A DNA stretch of 64,000 nucleotides from Leucophora obtusa (Eukaryota; Arthropoda; Insecta; Diptera; Anthomyiidae), in the NCBI GenBank assembly GCA_949987735.1, contig OX465295.1:81417049-81481048 (forward strand), given 5' to 3'. Below are positions 45,490 through 56,554 of the stretch, piece by piece. The first letter of the stretch is position 1. Each line of letters opens with the position of its first letter. The translations under genes were made by a program, and so were the position numbers. The notes under the pieces are model-generated. The model ran no database searches, was not told the DNA's origin, and saw nothing but the letters and a program-made list of their open reading frames with translations.

Positions 45490-46952
45490 GCACTCATAAA
45501 AAAAAGTTAGTTCAAAAGTCTGTTAAACGCATTCTGATTAAATTGAACTAATTTTTATGTTATTTTCTCTAAAAAAGCCCGTACAAATAGATAAAAATTC
45601 CGCTAAAATAACAGAACAATTTCCGTATAAAAACATTTGCTAATTGGAACTCTTTTAATCCTATCCTAACGGCTATCAGAAATAAAAACATATGTGTGTT
45701 TTTCCTTTTTATAATATAAAAAGGAATTGTGCTCTTTGTCAAATCGCTGTCATTAAAAATCTTATTGGTACAAAAAAAAAAAAAAATTTGCGGCCGACCG
45801 GTATCTCCCGTACTTTTGTAGTCACTATATTTGGTCCTAAAAATTGTGGTACTAATTAAATAGCACCATCAGACAGGAAAGCGTTTAGACGAACACTCGG
45901 GTTAAACAAACATAAAATTTGCTATAATTTTCAATTTTATATATAAACTTTACAACGGTTGTAAATTTTTTCTATAATTTTTTATTATTTTTTTTTAGTC
46001 GTTTTCTAAAAGTTTTAGATATTTTGTGAACAATAAAAAAATGTAATGGAAATTTGACCCCGGTTAATACGAACTAATTTATCAGTTCTTTTGGAGTTTT
46101 TCTTAAGCGGGTTTTACTTTTTGTATTAAAAGTTTAAATTATTAATTCACGATTTTGATAGTAAATAATCTAAAACGAAAAGAGAATCTTAATTTAGTTT
46201 GCATCTTTAGTAAATATCGCAGGTTAATTAATTTATGAAAAAAATCACAAACTTTCTTCTTTGGTTTTAAGAAAAATTTTAATAAAACTGAAAAAGTTGA
46301 TGCTTAGAAGAAAGACCCTCTTTATTAACAAAGTTTATATAAAAATATTTGAAACAGATGTTATAAAATTTCTAAAAATTTAAAAGTAAATAAAATAACG
46401 ATTCCCGTGCGTATGATAAATATTATAAATAAGACGTTGATCATACGCAACGTAGTTCTAGTTCTAACACATTTGAATATTTCAAGTAGACAATATTCAC
46501 CGAATTTTTTCTCTAAAATGAAGCCTGTTACTTGACTAAAACTCTTCAACAAGGTAGGTAGGTATCCCAATGGGTTCACTCTGATCTTATGTTATAGTGG
46601 ACAAAAAAATAATCAGCCTGATTACGAGCGTCGAATTTGTGGTCGAAATTTTCGACTCCATATAAAACGATTTTGTATATAATGGAAATTATAAAGAAGT
46701 GAAACTTTGATGCTGGATTTTTTAAATCTGAGTGCTATATATGGTAAATCCAAATGAAAAATTGTTCAAAAGTTGTATTTTTAACGAATTTACAGCAAAT
46801 TCGACTACAACACTCGTAATAAGGCCGAATCTCGTATACGTATTTTTTAGCGGCCCAATCTCATATTTAGGGGTTAAAAAGTGGCGTCAAAATTACCCAA
46901 CTAAAATCTTTCTTTTTTATATTTGTTTCTTGTAATTTCAAACAAAAAACAC
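45490..46952. other. AT-rich stretch, nothing recognised
   Basis: Short frames (46361-46579 minus, 46732-46935 plus) have no motif. No repeat family was identified. Confidence 0.45.
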
Positions 46953-47027
46953 TTGGTGTCCAAGTTTTTTTGTTATTCAATTATTTTATTCTTTACTTTT
47001 TTTTAACACAACACACTTGTATGGAAA

Positions 47028-48488
47028 ACGAGTAAAAAGGTTAAAGTCGGGCATGCCGACTATACAATACCCTACACCACTCTGGTGTATTGTTTGGATC
47101 CGAAATTCGAATGGGTTAAAATGGGGATTGTGTCAAAATTTTCTATAATGTAAGTCAGCGCACCAAAATTCATTAAAATATCTTTATATTTGCGACCTGC
47201 AGTTTGTAACCAAGCCAATTTTGGGGGGACCCTTATATGGGCACTAGTTCTAAACATGGACCGATGTTCACCAAAATCAATAGGCTTCGTCCTTGGGCCA
47301 ACATAGGTCTATGTACCAAATTTCATCAAAATATCTTAATATTTGCGACCTGCAGCGTATAAACAATATAATTTTGGGGGGACCCTTATATGGGCACTAG
47401 TTCTAAACATGGACCGATGTTCGCCAAAATCAATAGGCTTCGTCCTTGGGCCAACATAGGTCTATGTACCAAATTTCATCAAAATATCATAATATTTGCG
47501 ACCTGCAGCGTATAAACAGTATAATTTTGGTAGGACCCTTATATGGGCACTAGGTCTAAACATAGACCGCTGTTCACCAAAATCAATAGGCTGCGTTATT
47601 GGGCCAATATAGGTCTGTGTATCAAATTTCATCAAAATATCTTAATATTTGCGACCTGCAGCGTATAAACATTATAATTTTGGTAGGACCCTTATATGGG
47701 CACTAGGTCTAAACATGGACCGATGTTCACCAAAATCAATAGGCTGCGTTATTGGCCCAATGTAGGTCTGTGTACCAAATTTCATCAAAATTTCTTAATA
47801 TTTACGACCTGCAGTGTATAAACAGTATAATTTTGATAGGACCCTTATATGGGCACTAGGTCTAAACATGGACCGATGTTCACCAAAATCAATAGGCTGC
47901 ATTATTGGGCCAATATAGGTCTGTGTACCAAATTTCATCAAAATATCTTAATATTTACGACCTGCAGCATATAAACAGTATAATTTTGGTAGGACCCTTA
48001 TATGGGCACTAGGTCTAAACATGGACCGATGTTCACCAAAATCAATAGGCTGCGTTATTGGGCCAATATAGGTCTGTGTACCAAATTTCGTCAAAATATC
48101 TTAATATTTACGACCTGCAGAGTATAAACAGTATAATTTTGGTAGGACCCTTATATGGGCACTAGGTCTAAACATGGACCGATGTTCAAAAAAATCAAAC
48201 TTGTTCGTCCTTGGGCCAACATAGGTCTGCGTACCAAATTTCATCAAAATATCTTAATAGCTGCGACCTGTAGAGTGCGTACAAGATTGCATGGACAGAC
48301 AGACAGACGGACGGACGGACGGACGGACGGACGGACGGACGGACAGACGGACATCGTTAAATCGAAATAAAAAAAAATTCTGAACCGATCGGTATACTAT
48401 AAGGTGGGTCTACGACCAATATTTTTTGGTGTTACAAACATCAGCACAAACTTATAATACCCTGACCACATAGTGGTGTAGGGTATAA
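47028..48488 (+). mobile_element. DINE-1/mini-me-like repeat, copy E (both ends, 7 units)
   Basis: The longest and clearest copy. 5' end ACGAGTAAAAAGG; seven 153-bp units (starts 47229, 47381, 47534, 47687, 47840, 47993, 48146); GACA/GACG tract 48293-48354; terminal hairpin and GTGGTGTAGGGTATAA. Comparison with the empty duplicate at 48998-49327 gives exact ends and shows insertion between GGAAA and TT with no target duplication, as for rolling-circle (Helitron-type) transposons. It encodes no Rep/helicase and must be mobilised in trans. Confidence 0.9.
48293..48354 (+). repeat. GACA/GACG (GTCY) microsatellite
   Basis: Uninterrupted tetranucleotide tract with nine GACG-type repeats flanked by GACA repeats, longest here among the copies. 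Its constant position in the element marks the mini-me-type layout. Confidence 0.9.
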
Positions 48489-48797
48489 TTACTGCTCGAT
48501 TTAGTTAAAATTTACAAATAACAATGCCAATTTAATCGAGGTAGTGTCTGAGCTTTCTTCGATATTGGTTATTGTTTGGCTTTGTGACGACTTTTTCCAT
48601 CGCCCTTTTTCACCAGTATTTAAAATATTTAAATTTGAATTTTTTTAAATTAAAAAATTTTGTATTTGGATTAAGTAAAATTAAAAATAGTTTACTATTT
48701 GATACAACTCTTGTATCCTTCACTGTGACATTATGCCGCTAAGAAAATATGTGTCCCTTATATGTTCTTCTCTACACACAGGAAACATATTGGTTGG

Positions 48798-48997
48798 NNN
48801 NNNNNNNNNNNNNNNNNNNNNNNNNNNNNNNNNNNNNNNNNNNNNNNNNNNNNNNNNNNNNNNNNNNNNNNNNNNNNNNNNNNNNNNNNNNNNNNNNNNN
48901 NNNNNNNNNNNNNNNNNNNNNNNNNNNNNNNNNNNNNNNNNNNNNNNNNNNNNNNNNNNNNNNNNNNNNNNNNNNNNNNNNNNNNNNNNNNNNNNNN
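48798..48997. other. Assembly gap, 200 N
   Basis: Exactly 200 unknown bases, separating the two segment duplicates. The length is probably a scaffold placeholder rather than a measured distance. Confidence 0.98.
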
Positions 48998-49327
48998 TTG
49001 GTGTCCAACTTTTTTTGTTATTCAATTATTTGGCTCTTTATTTTTTTAACACACAACACGCTTGTATGGGAAATTGCTGCTGGGTTTAGTTGAAATTTAC
49101 AAATAACAATGTCAATTTAATCGTTGATATTGGTTATTGTTTGGCCTTGTGACGACTTTTCACATCGCGCTTTTTCACCAATATTTAAAATATTTGAATT
49201 TGAATTTTGTAAAATTAAAAAATTTTGTATTTGAATTAAGTAAAATTAAAAATATGTTACTATTTGATACAACTCTTGTATCCTTCAATATGACATTAGG
49301 CCGCTAAGAAAATACGTGTCCCTTAGA
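48998..49327 (+). repeat. Segment duplicate 2, empty site
   Basis: Direct copy of 46953-48775 without the rolling-circle repeat. The join reads TATGGGAAATTGCTGC at 49066-49080. Several substitutions separate the copies, so it is either a diverged tandem duplicate or an alternative haplotype placed in the same scaffold. Confidence 0.85.
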
Positions 49328-49580
49328 CATATGTATGTTGGTGCTATTTATTAGATTTATTAAAAAATTATCAATATTCGAAAGTGGTGACTAAAAATAC
49401 GGGTATCCTAATCAAAAATGGCTTTAAATTAGAGTTTCAGTAGAACCAACCAAATTGTCGATTGTATTGATAACAGACGCAACTGATAATTAGAATTGGT
49501 AAACGAATTTTATACTGTGTTTGTTTTCCCAACAAAATATATAAATTCAAAATTAGACATTAGATTTAATAAGTGTTTTT
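49328..49580. other. AT-rich spacer
   Basis: Nothing recognised. Confidence 0.4.
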
Positions 49581-50240
49581 AGTGTAGTGGGTAGAGAGGT
49601 AGCTAGTACACTCAAAAAAAGTCAGTAAAGTCAGCAAAAAATGTTGCTGTGTCAGCAAATTTTTAGTCAGGAGCGTGCTTGCAAAAAAGTTGGTAATTTC
49701 AGCAAAAGGTTTGCTGAAAATCAGCGAGCTGATTTTTTACCAAAAAAATAGTAATCTTCAGCAAAAGTTTTGCTGACATTTAGTCGACTGCAAATGAAAA
49801 AAATCCTTGCTAAAATCACTAAACTTTTTGCTGAATATTAGTAGACTGAAAAAAACTCAAAAAACTTGCAGCGAAATTGTACTATAGTTAATTTATTTGC
49901 TGAAAATTTAAATATAGAATATGTGTAGAGTTGTTTTTCTTTTTTTGTCATTTCCGTTTCCAGACAAGATGCGACATTTACATCTTGTCTATCTGGTTGT
50001 CGCCCACGCTATGAATGCGGTTATCAGCACAATTTTTGTAGGAAAATAAATTAGTAAAACATTAGTTCAAAATTAGTTTAGTGCTAAAAAAATATAACTA
50101 AAATTTTTGCTGAAAACGGAATTTCAGCAAAAAAATTGCTGAAAACTAGTACACTTGAAATACAAGACGTTTTACTAATTTTTCTACTAACTTATTTTTT
50201 TGAGTGTACGTCGAATTTCCGTGTTCGAATCCCGGAAAAA
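49581..50240 (+). pseudogene. tRNA-like module split by a MITE
   Basis: TAGTGTAGTGGGTAGAG (49581-49597) resembles an A box and, after the 598-bp MITE, GTGTTCGAATCCCGG (50223-50237) is a good B box/T arm. Removing the MITE gives a tRNA-sized unit of about 65 nt. Acceptor pairing is poor, so it is tRNA-derived rather than a gene. Confidence 0.5.
49609..50206. mobile_element. 598-bp MITE, CACTCAAAAAAA TIRs
   Basis: TA-flanked on both sides (49607-49608, 50207-50208). Left end CACTCAAAAAAAGTCAG, right end CTTATTTTTTTGAGTG. Dense in TCAGCAAAA/TTTTGCTGA words. No coding capacity. Confidence 0.85.
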
Positions 50241-50327
50241 ACAAAAAGTTAGATGTTTTTTTTTCGTAATTAAAATAAAGTATTCGTATATTTAAAGAGC
50301 AAATATGACAAAAAAAAATTAAAAGTA

Positions 50328-50577
50328 CACCCAGAAAACAGATTCGATACTGGGAAACTACAATTGTAGCCAATCGAATGGTTCGATTGTGGTGTACGAG
50401 TTTTTCAGTTGTGACAACAAAAAACCAATTGAGATAAGACTAATTTGATTTTGACAACGGAATTTCAGTTGTATCAAGAATATTTCGGTAGTCGTACCCG
50501 AAAAATTCAATTGATGCAGCTGAACCATTCGATTGGCAACAATTTGGGTTGTCAGCACCGAATATGTTTTCTGGGTG
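50328..50577. mobile_element. 250-bp MITE, CACCCAGAAAACA TIRs
   Basis: TA-flanked; left end CACCCAGAAAACAGATTCG, right end ATGTTTTCTGGGTG. Inner parts carry CAATCGAATGGTTCGATTG and CATTCGATTGGCAAC. A second right end of the same type (TTTCTGGGTGTA, 50800-50810) lies downstream without its left partner. Confidence 0.8.
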
Positions 50578-51713
50578 TAGTGCAATGGTTGAGAATATGA
50601 ACTATGAATGTGGGCCGGGTTCGATAGCAGAACATTTTCTAAAGGTTTTTAATTTTAATAAAAATTTATGGAATATAATATCGAATTAGACAACTGAATA
50701 TTGGCTTTCAGGAAAAAAATATAATTCAATATAACGACAGTTTTCGCAACCGCACGAATTCGATTGACAAAAAATTCGGTAGCCACAACTGGGACTGCTT
50801 TCTGGGTGTAATTATAAGATAATGAAGCCTTACGCTGTGACCTCCAAGAATGTGTCTTAGAACCTGCTCAATGGAAAAGAATATAATTTCTGAATAGATT
50901 GAAATGCCGCCGGTTTTAAAAAATTTTGCTGACAAGAGTAACGTAGTAACTTATTTAACATTTGCTTACTACATTCGCTTTTATTGTTAAAAATATCAGA
51001 TATTTCTAAGTATAGCAAGAAGAATTTTACATTTATGGCTTTGTTATCATTTACCCACGTATACACTAGGGTGGATCATATGTTGTTTTGTATCAGTCTG
51101 GTTTGGCAACGTTTATTCCAAATTGGATTTTATCATCACGTTTGAACTTTTAGTTGAAAATCTAAAAAATTATTTAGGAGGAAAATTTAATAAAATCTTT
51201 ATTATTTATGATGCGCCTATTAAAAACAACAGATAAAAAAACTGCTTCCATGCTGATTGCACAAAATTGGCTCAAATGCATCAAAAGAGCTTCGAATTAA
51301 CTATAGAAAAAAACGCATGAAAAAATTGGGATTCTTCCAAAAATTTTCAAAACGGAGTTCTGACATATGTTTAAGGATAATATTAAAAATAAGCAGGAAT
51401 ATTTTTTCTACATTCCTTTGATATAGTATGTAGCCATCTCGCATCCAATTTTCAATAATCGTTCAAAAGAAGTTTACCATGTCTTATAATTCTACTTACT
51501 TCGTGAGAAAAGTGACCAGTCCCAGATGTGACGCACAATTGGCGTAAGGTGGTATCGACGTATCTTTCGTAGGTCTTTTTATTTGGAAGGAACTTGTCAC
51601 TTTAATATGACGTTATATTGCAGGCGACCAATTGTCCTAGCTTAGACACTTTTTGGCATGTCACGCAACTAAGCCAAAAAGAATTAAAAGAGAATGAGTC
51701 ACATACTTATTAC
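50578..51713. other. Spacer with a weak tRNA-like trace and a MITE end
   Basis: TAGTGCAATGGTTGAGA with GGGTTCGATAGC (50578-50630) looks like a decayed tRNA-derived head. The rest to 51713 is AT-rich with short frames of no known family. Confidence 0.4.
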
Positions 51714-52200
51714 CTACCCAGTAAAAAAAATTGTAAGTAATGCTTTACAAAATACTTTTTTCAATGCTTCACAAGTATCCGTTAGTGTATTTTACTGCTT
51801 TTTTAGAAGTTATTCTGAACAACTTCAAAAAGTCACTTCTTTCATTGCTTCCACAGTATTCGCTATTACATTTTTACAACTTTTTTAGCGTTACTTCTGA
51901 ATCACATCCAAAAAATCACTTAAGTATTGCTTCTAAAGAGTAATTGCTCTAAAAGTGATAGTAAAAAGTGACTTTGGTATCATTTCGCATTTCCAAACAC
52001 AGGGTCCCGGGTTCGATTCCCGGCGGGACCAATATTTCTTATTTTTTTCTTTAAATTTTTTTTATCCTATTAATTTTTTTTAATATTTATAATTAATTTG
52101 TTGAAATTCAAAATTTTTTTTAATTTAAAATTTTTTAAAAATAGGTACATATAAAAAAAAATGGTGAGAAATTGTTTTTTATGCACCTGTAAAAATAGTA
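51714..52200 (+). mobile_element. tRNA-module TIR element, left part
   Basis: Starts TACCCAGTAAAAAAAATTG. Contains ATTGCTTC/GTATCCGTTAGT repeated words, then a tRNA 3'-half-like module (51998-52032), then a T-rich segment ending ATGCACCTGTAAAAATAG. It aligns along its length with 61998-62400. Its right part appears at about 56555-56760 after a 4.3-kb interruption. Confidence 0.75.
51998..52032 (+). pseudogene. tRNA 3'-half-like module
   Basis: GGTCCCGGGTTCGATTCCCG forms a perfect T arm (CCGGG/CCCGG with loop TTCGATT) followed by CGGGACCA, which looks like an acceptor 3' strand. No D arm lies upstream. The same position in the 61998 element holds a decayed version. Confidence 0.65.
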
Positions 52201-52234
52201 CGCCCTCCCCCCCGGGGGGCTGCGCCCCCCACAA
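52201..52234. repeat. GC-rich palindromic junction
   Basis: CCCTCCCCCCCGGGGGGCTG followed by CGCCCCCC lies in otherwise very AT-rich DNA. It marks the left boundary of the sequence that interrupts the tRNA-module element. Confidence 0.7.
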
Positions 52235-52985
52235 TTTTTATTAAATTCGTTTTTTTATTTAAAGCCTTCACCTAGCCACCACAAATAAATAATTCTGCAC
52301 AACAATGGGTTTAAAATAAATAAATATTTGATCACTTTTGCTCATGAGAGTGGATTGTTAGTAATGAATCCATAATAATTTGCAATATACGTGTGTATGT
52401 CAAGATAATTTGGTAAAGTGCGAACTTAGGTAGATAGACCCGTAAGTAGTTTTGTTCATTTGTGTTTTGAATGAAAATAAATAACGTAAAGCAGGGTTGA
52501 AAAGCATTTTATAATATTAAAAATAGCGGGCAAAGCTACGTTGTTAGCGTGTCTTAAAGTTTTTTTTTAATTCCAGTTTATGTAAAGGTAAACCTGGCAA
52601 TTCAAGTAAATTCACAAATTCAGTTAGAAAATTTACTGCGTCGGTTTCTTCCACCGGTGCTTCGTTACATGAAGTTTAAATATCGGAATATATAAGTTCC
52701 ATTCCTTTTCTAAGGTTTTTTCTCTTTCAGAAAATTTGTTTAACTTTTTGGAGAGTATGTTTCAATGCTACATAAGTTTCATATTCCGTTGATAGTGTTT
52801 GAACAGGTAATTCCCTCTTCCAATCCATTTGCAATGTCTATAATTTCAATTCCACTCGTTCAACGCTTATATCCATTTCATTCCACTTGTGTAGTGTTTC
52901 AATCCCACTCGTTTCCTATTTAGTTTCTTAATTTTAGTTTTTCATATACACTTGTTCTTTAAGTTTTAGGTTTCTAGCTAAAGAC
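52235..52985. other. Leading part of the interrupting sequence
   Basis: No gene recognised. Several CCACTCGTT/TTCAATTCCACT words occur near 52850-52915. Confidence 0.4.
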
Positions 52986-54655
52986 GTAGACGTTAAGGGG
53001 GGGGGGGCAATTTTCCCCTTTTGAACCACCATTTTTACCACGTTCCTGTCCAAAGTCCTAGAAATGCCTTGTCGATAAGTTAGCCCATACTCCAAGGAAA
53101 ACATATTATATATTACAGGTTTCTAGCCGAAGGGTTCGGTTAGGCCATCAAGGGGGAGAATTATTCCGTTTTTACCCCTCCCGGTAGGAATTTCCAAAAA
53201 TTCCGTCTTAGAGGACGTCTGCGTTGGAGGAGGAACCTACTACATACATAATTTTAGGTCTCTATATCCAGCAGTTTGGCCAGGCCGTCAAGGGGGAAGT
53301 TTTTTCCCTTTTTACCTCTCCCGGTATGAATTTACAAAAATGCCATCTTAGGGGACGTCAACGTTGGAGAAGGAACCCAAATACCGAATTTAAGATCCCT
53401 TTTTCCAGCAGTTTGGCCAGGCCGTTAAGGGGGAGACTTTTCCTGTTTTTGACCCTACCTGTAGAAATTTCCAAAAATCTCATCTTAGCGGATGTCTACA
53501 ATAGAGGAGGAACTTTAATACCAAATTTCAACTTCCTACCTCCAGCGGTTTGGGCAGGCCTTTAAGCGGCACTTTTCGCTTCATTAATCCCCATTTTTGC
53601 AAAGTCCCTGTCCAAAAAGCACCTTCTCGGTAAGTGAGCACATACTCCAAGTAACATATGTTTTACATTTCAGGTTTCTAGCCAACTTTTACTATTTGTG
53701 CCCCTCTCGGTAGGAATTTCCGAAAATCCATCGACAGGGAATTCCAGCTTCCTAGTTCTAGCAGTTTGAGCAGGCTGAGAGGAACTTAAGTACCGAATTT
53801 CGGCTTCCTAGTTCCAGCAGTTTGGACAGGTCGTTAAGGGGCAATTTTCCCTTTTTGAGCCCCCATTTTATAACGACCCTGTCCAAAATTCAAAAAAGTA
53901 TCTTTCTAGTAAGTTAGCCCTCACTCCAGGGACCCACATTTTAAGCTTCAGGTTTCTAGCCGAAGGGGTTTTTACCGGCCCCCAAGGTGAGGCTTTTCTT
54001 CTTTTTGCCCCTCCCTTTAGGAATTTACAAAAATTCCATCTTCGCGGCTATCTGCGATGGATGAGGAACATTCATACCAAATTTCAACTGCATTGCCTAA
54101 GCGGTTTGGGCAGGCCGTTAGTGGGGACATTTTTCCCTTTCAACCACCATTTTTACTATGTTCCTGTTCCAAAATAGAAAAATTACGTTGCCGGTGAGTT
54201 AGTCCTACTCCAAGGAATACATATTTAAAATTTTAGGTTGGCCAAAAGGGATTGGCAAGCCGTGAGGAGGAGACTTTTACCTTATTTCCCCTCCCGATAG
54301 GAATTTCAAAAATTCCGTCTAAGCGGACGCCTACACAGAAGGAGGAACTCACATACCGAGTTTCCTTTTGGGATATCCTGTAGGGAATTCCAAAAATACA
54401 AACTTAGTCGATGTCTACTACAGTGGAGGAACCTTTATACCAAATTTCAACTTCTTACCTCCAGTGGTTTGGGCAGGCACTTTTCCAATTTGTGAGACTG
54501 TTTATGGGGAGACTTTTCCCCTTTTTGCCCGTTCCGGTTGGAATTTCCAAAAATCCGGTCTTAGCGCACGTCTATGCCGAATATCAAGAAACCTTGTTTT
54601 AGTGGAGATATCCGTGGGGGGAGGAAAAAAAGTAGTTTTTTTGAAATTATATACT
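52986..54655 (+). repeat. Degenerate ~137-bp tandem array, left block
   Basis: Units contain, in order, GGTAGGAATTTCCAAAAAT, CGTCTTAGCGGACGTCTAC, GAGGAACCTACATACCAAAT, TTCAACTTCCTACCTCCAGC, GGTTTGGGCAGGCCGTCAAG and GGGGAGACTTTTCCC. Periods between units are often 136-149 bp. A second unit type with GTTAGCCCATACTCCAAGG alternates irregularly. It is noticeably richer in G and C than its surroundings. Short frames inside are repeat shadows. Confidence 0.85.
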
Positions 54656-55930
54656 ATTTTAAATGGTACTTTTTGGAAAAACGAAATTTTTTGGAAAAAG
54701 ATACTTTGTTTTTACAAAGTACTTTATTTGTACTTTTTTTGGAAAAGGTATTTTTTTTTAAAAAGGTGTTTTTTTTTTTGGAAAAATGTATGTTTTTTGG
54801 AAAAAGGTACTTTTTTGGAAAAGGTACTTCTTTTGGTACTTTTTTTTTGGGGAAAAGGTACTTTTTTTTAGAAAAGGTACTTTTTTTTGAAAAAGGTATT
54901 TTTTTGAAAAAATGTATGTTTTTTGGGAAAAGGAACATTTTTTTAGAAAAAGGTACTTTTTTTGGGAAAAGGTACTTTTTTTGGAAAAGGTACTTTTTTT
55001 GAAAAAGTTATTTTTTTGGAAAAATGTATGTTTTTTGGGAAACGGTACTTTTTTTTAAAAAGGTACATTTTTTTAGAAAAAGGTACATTTTTTGGAAAAA
55101 GGTACTTTTTTTAAAAAAGGTACTTTTTTTGGAAAAAGGTACATTTTTTGGAAAAAGGAATTTTTTTTTGGAAAAAGGTACTTTTTTTGGAAAAAGATAC
55201 TTTTTTTGGAAAAAGGTACTTTTTTTGGAAAAAGGTACTTTTTTTGGAAAAAGGTACTTTTTTCGGAAAAAGGTACTTTTTTTGAAAAAGGTATTTTTTT
55301 TTGGAAAAAGGTACTTTTTTTGAAAAAACGTACTTTTTTTGAAAAAGGTACTTTTTTTTGGAAAAGGGTACTTTTTTGGAAAAAGGTACTTTTTTGGAAA
55401 AAGGTACTTTTTTTGGAATAAGGTACTTTTTTTGGAAAAAGGTACTTTTTTTTGGAAAAAGGTACTTTTTTCGGAAAAAGGTACTTTTTTTGGAAAAAGG
55501 TACTTTTTTTGGAAAAAGGTACTTTTTTTGGAAAAGGTACTTTTTTTGGAAAAAGGTACTTTTTTTGGAAAAAGGTACTTTTTTTGGAAAAAGGTACTTT
55601 TTTTGGAAAAAGGTACTTTTTTTGGAAAAAGGTACTTTTTTTGGAAAGAGGTACTTTTTTTGGAATAAGGTACTTTTTTTGGAAAAAGGTACTTTTTTTT
55701 TGGAAAAAGGTACTTTTTTGGAAAAAAGTACTTTTTTTGGAAAAAGGTACTTTTTTTGGAAAAAGGTCCTTTTTTTGGAAAAAGGTACTTTTTTTGGAAA
55801 AAGGTACTTTTTTTTTGAAAAAGGTACTTTTTTTGGAAAAAGGTACTTTTTTGGGAAAATTGTACTTTTTTTGGGAAAAGGTACTTTTTTTGGGAAAAGG
55901 TACTTTTTTGGAAAAAGGTACTTTTTTTGT
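54656..55930 (+). repeat. 19-20-bp minisatellite, GGAAAAAGGTACTTTTTTT
   Basis: About 60 imperfect units, most regular from about 55170 to 55930. Each unit is close to palindromic around GGTAC. It has expanded inside the ~137-bp array. Frames of up to 300 codons on both strands (for example 55073-55963 minus and 55358-56131 plus) are artefacts of a repeat with few stop codons. Confidence 0.95.
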
Positions 55931-56500
55931 CCCCTTTTTGCCCGTCCCGATAAGAATTTCCAAAAATGCCGTCTCAACGGACGTCTACACCGGTCGAGGA
56001 ATCTACATACCAAATTTCAACTTCATAGCTCCAGCAGTTTGAGCAGGCCCTCAAGGGGGAGACTTTTTCCCCTTTTTGCCCGTCCCTGTAAAAATTTCCA
56101 AAACTCCCGTCTTGGCGGATGTCTACGATAGTGGAGGAACCTTTATACCAAATTTCAACTTCCTACCTCCAGCGGTTTGGGCAGGCCGTCAAGGGGGGCC
56201 TTTTTCCCTCACTTTCCTAGAAAGTACTTTCCAGAAAAGTTAGCCCCTACTCCAAGGAACACATATCTTAAATTTCAGCTTTCTAGCCAAAGGGGTTTTG
56301 GCAGGCCGTCAAGGGGGACACTTTCCCCCTTTTTGCCCGTTCCGGTAGGAATTTCCAAAAATCCCGTCTTAGTGGACGTCTACCCCGAAAGAGGAACCTA
56401 CATACCAAATTTCAACTTCCTAGCTTCAGCGGTTTGGGCTGGGCGATGTTGAGTCAGTCAGTCAGTCAGTCAGTCAGTCACGTTATTCTTTTATATATAG
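55931..56500 (+). repeat. ~137-bp tandem array, right block and (GTCA)n end
   Basis: Three more units (GATAAGAATTTCC at 55949, GTAAAAATTTCC at 56087, GGTAGGAATTTCC at 56343) end in CGGTTTGGGCTGGGCGATG, then (GTCA)7 at 56452-56480 and CTTTTATATATAGAGA. The tetranucleotide run and AT tail mark one terminus of the element. Confidence 0.85.
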
Positions 56501-56554
56501 AGATAATTTTTTCATATATTTAGATAGAACCAAGAATTTTTTTTTATAAAGAAT

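Larger units (their letters stand above)
46953..48775 (+). repeat. Segment duplicate 1, occupied by a rolling-circle repeat
   Basis: 46953-47027 plus 48489-48775 align with 48998-49327. This copy has the insertion 47028-48488 and about 22 extra bases near 48541-48562; the other copy has neither. Confidence 0.85.

Noticed and set aside
47229..48298. CRISPR-like array
   Set aside because: The 153-bp units are contiguous with no unique spacers, in a eukaryotic repeat element.
48720..49093. Several open frames of 78-118 codons across the gap
   Set aside because: Most of their length is N; the real flanks contribute only a few residues.
55073..56131. Long open frames (257-300 codons) on both strands with KKVLFLEKGTFF/KKSTFFQKKYLFP-like repeats
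   Set aside because: They translate a 19-bp A/T-rich minisatellite with few stops; sense and antisense frames are equally open and length changes track unit slippage.
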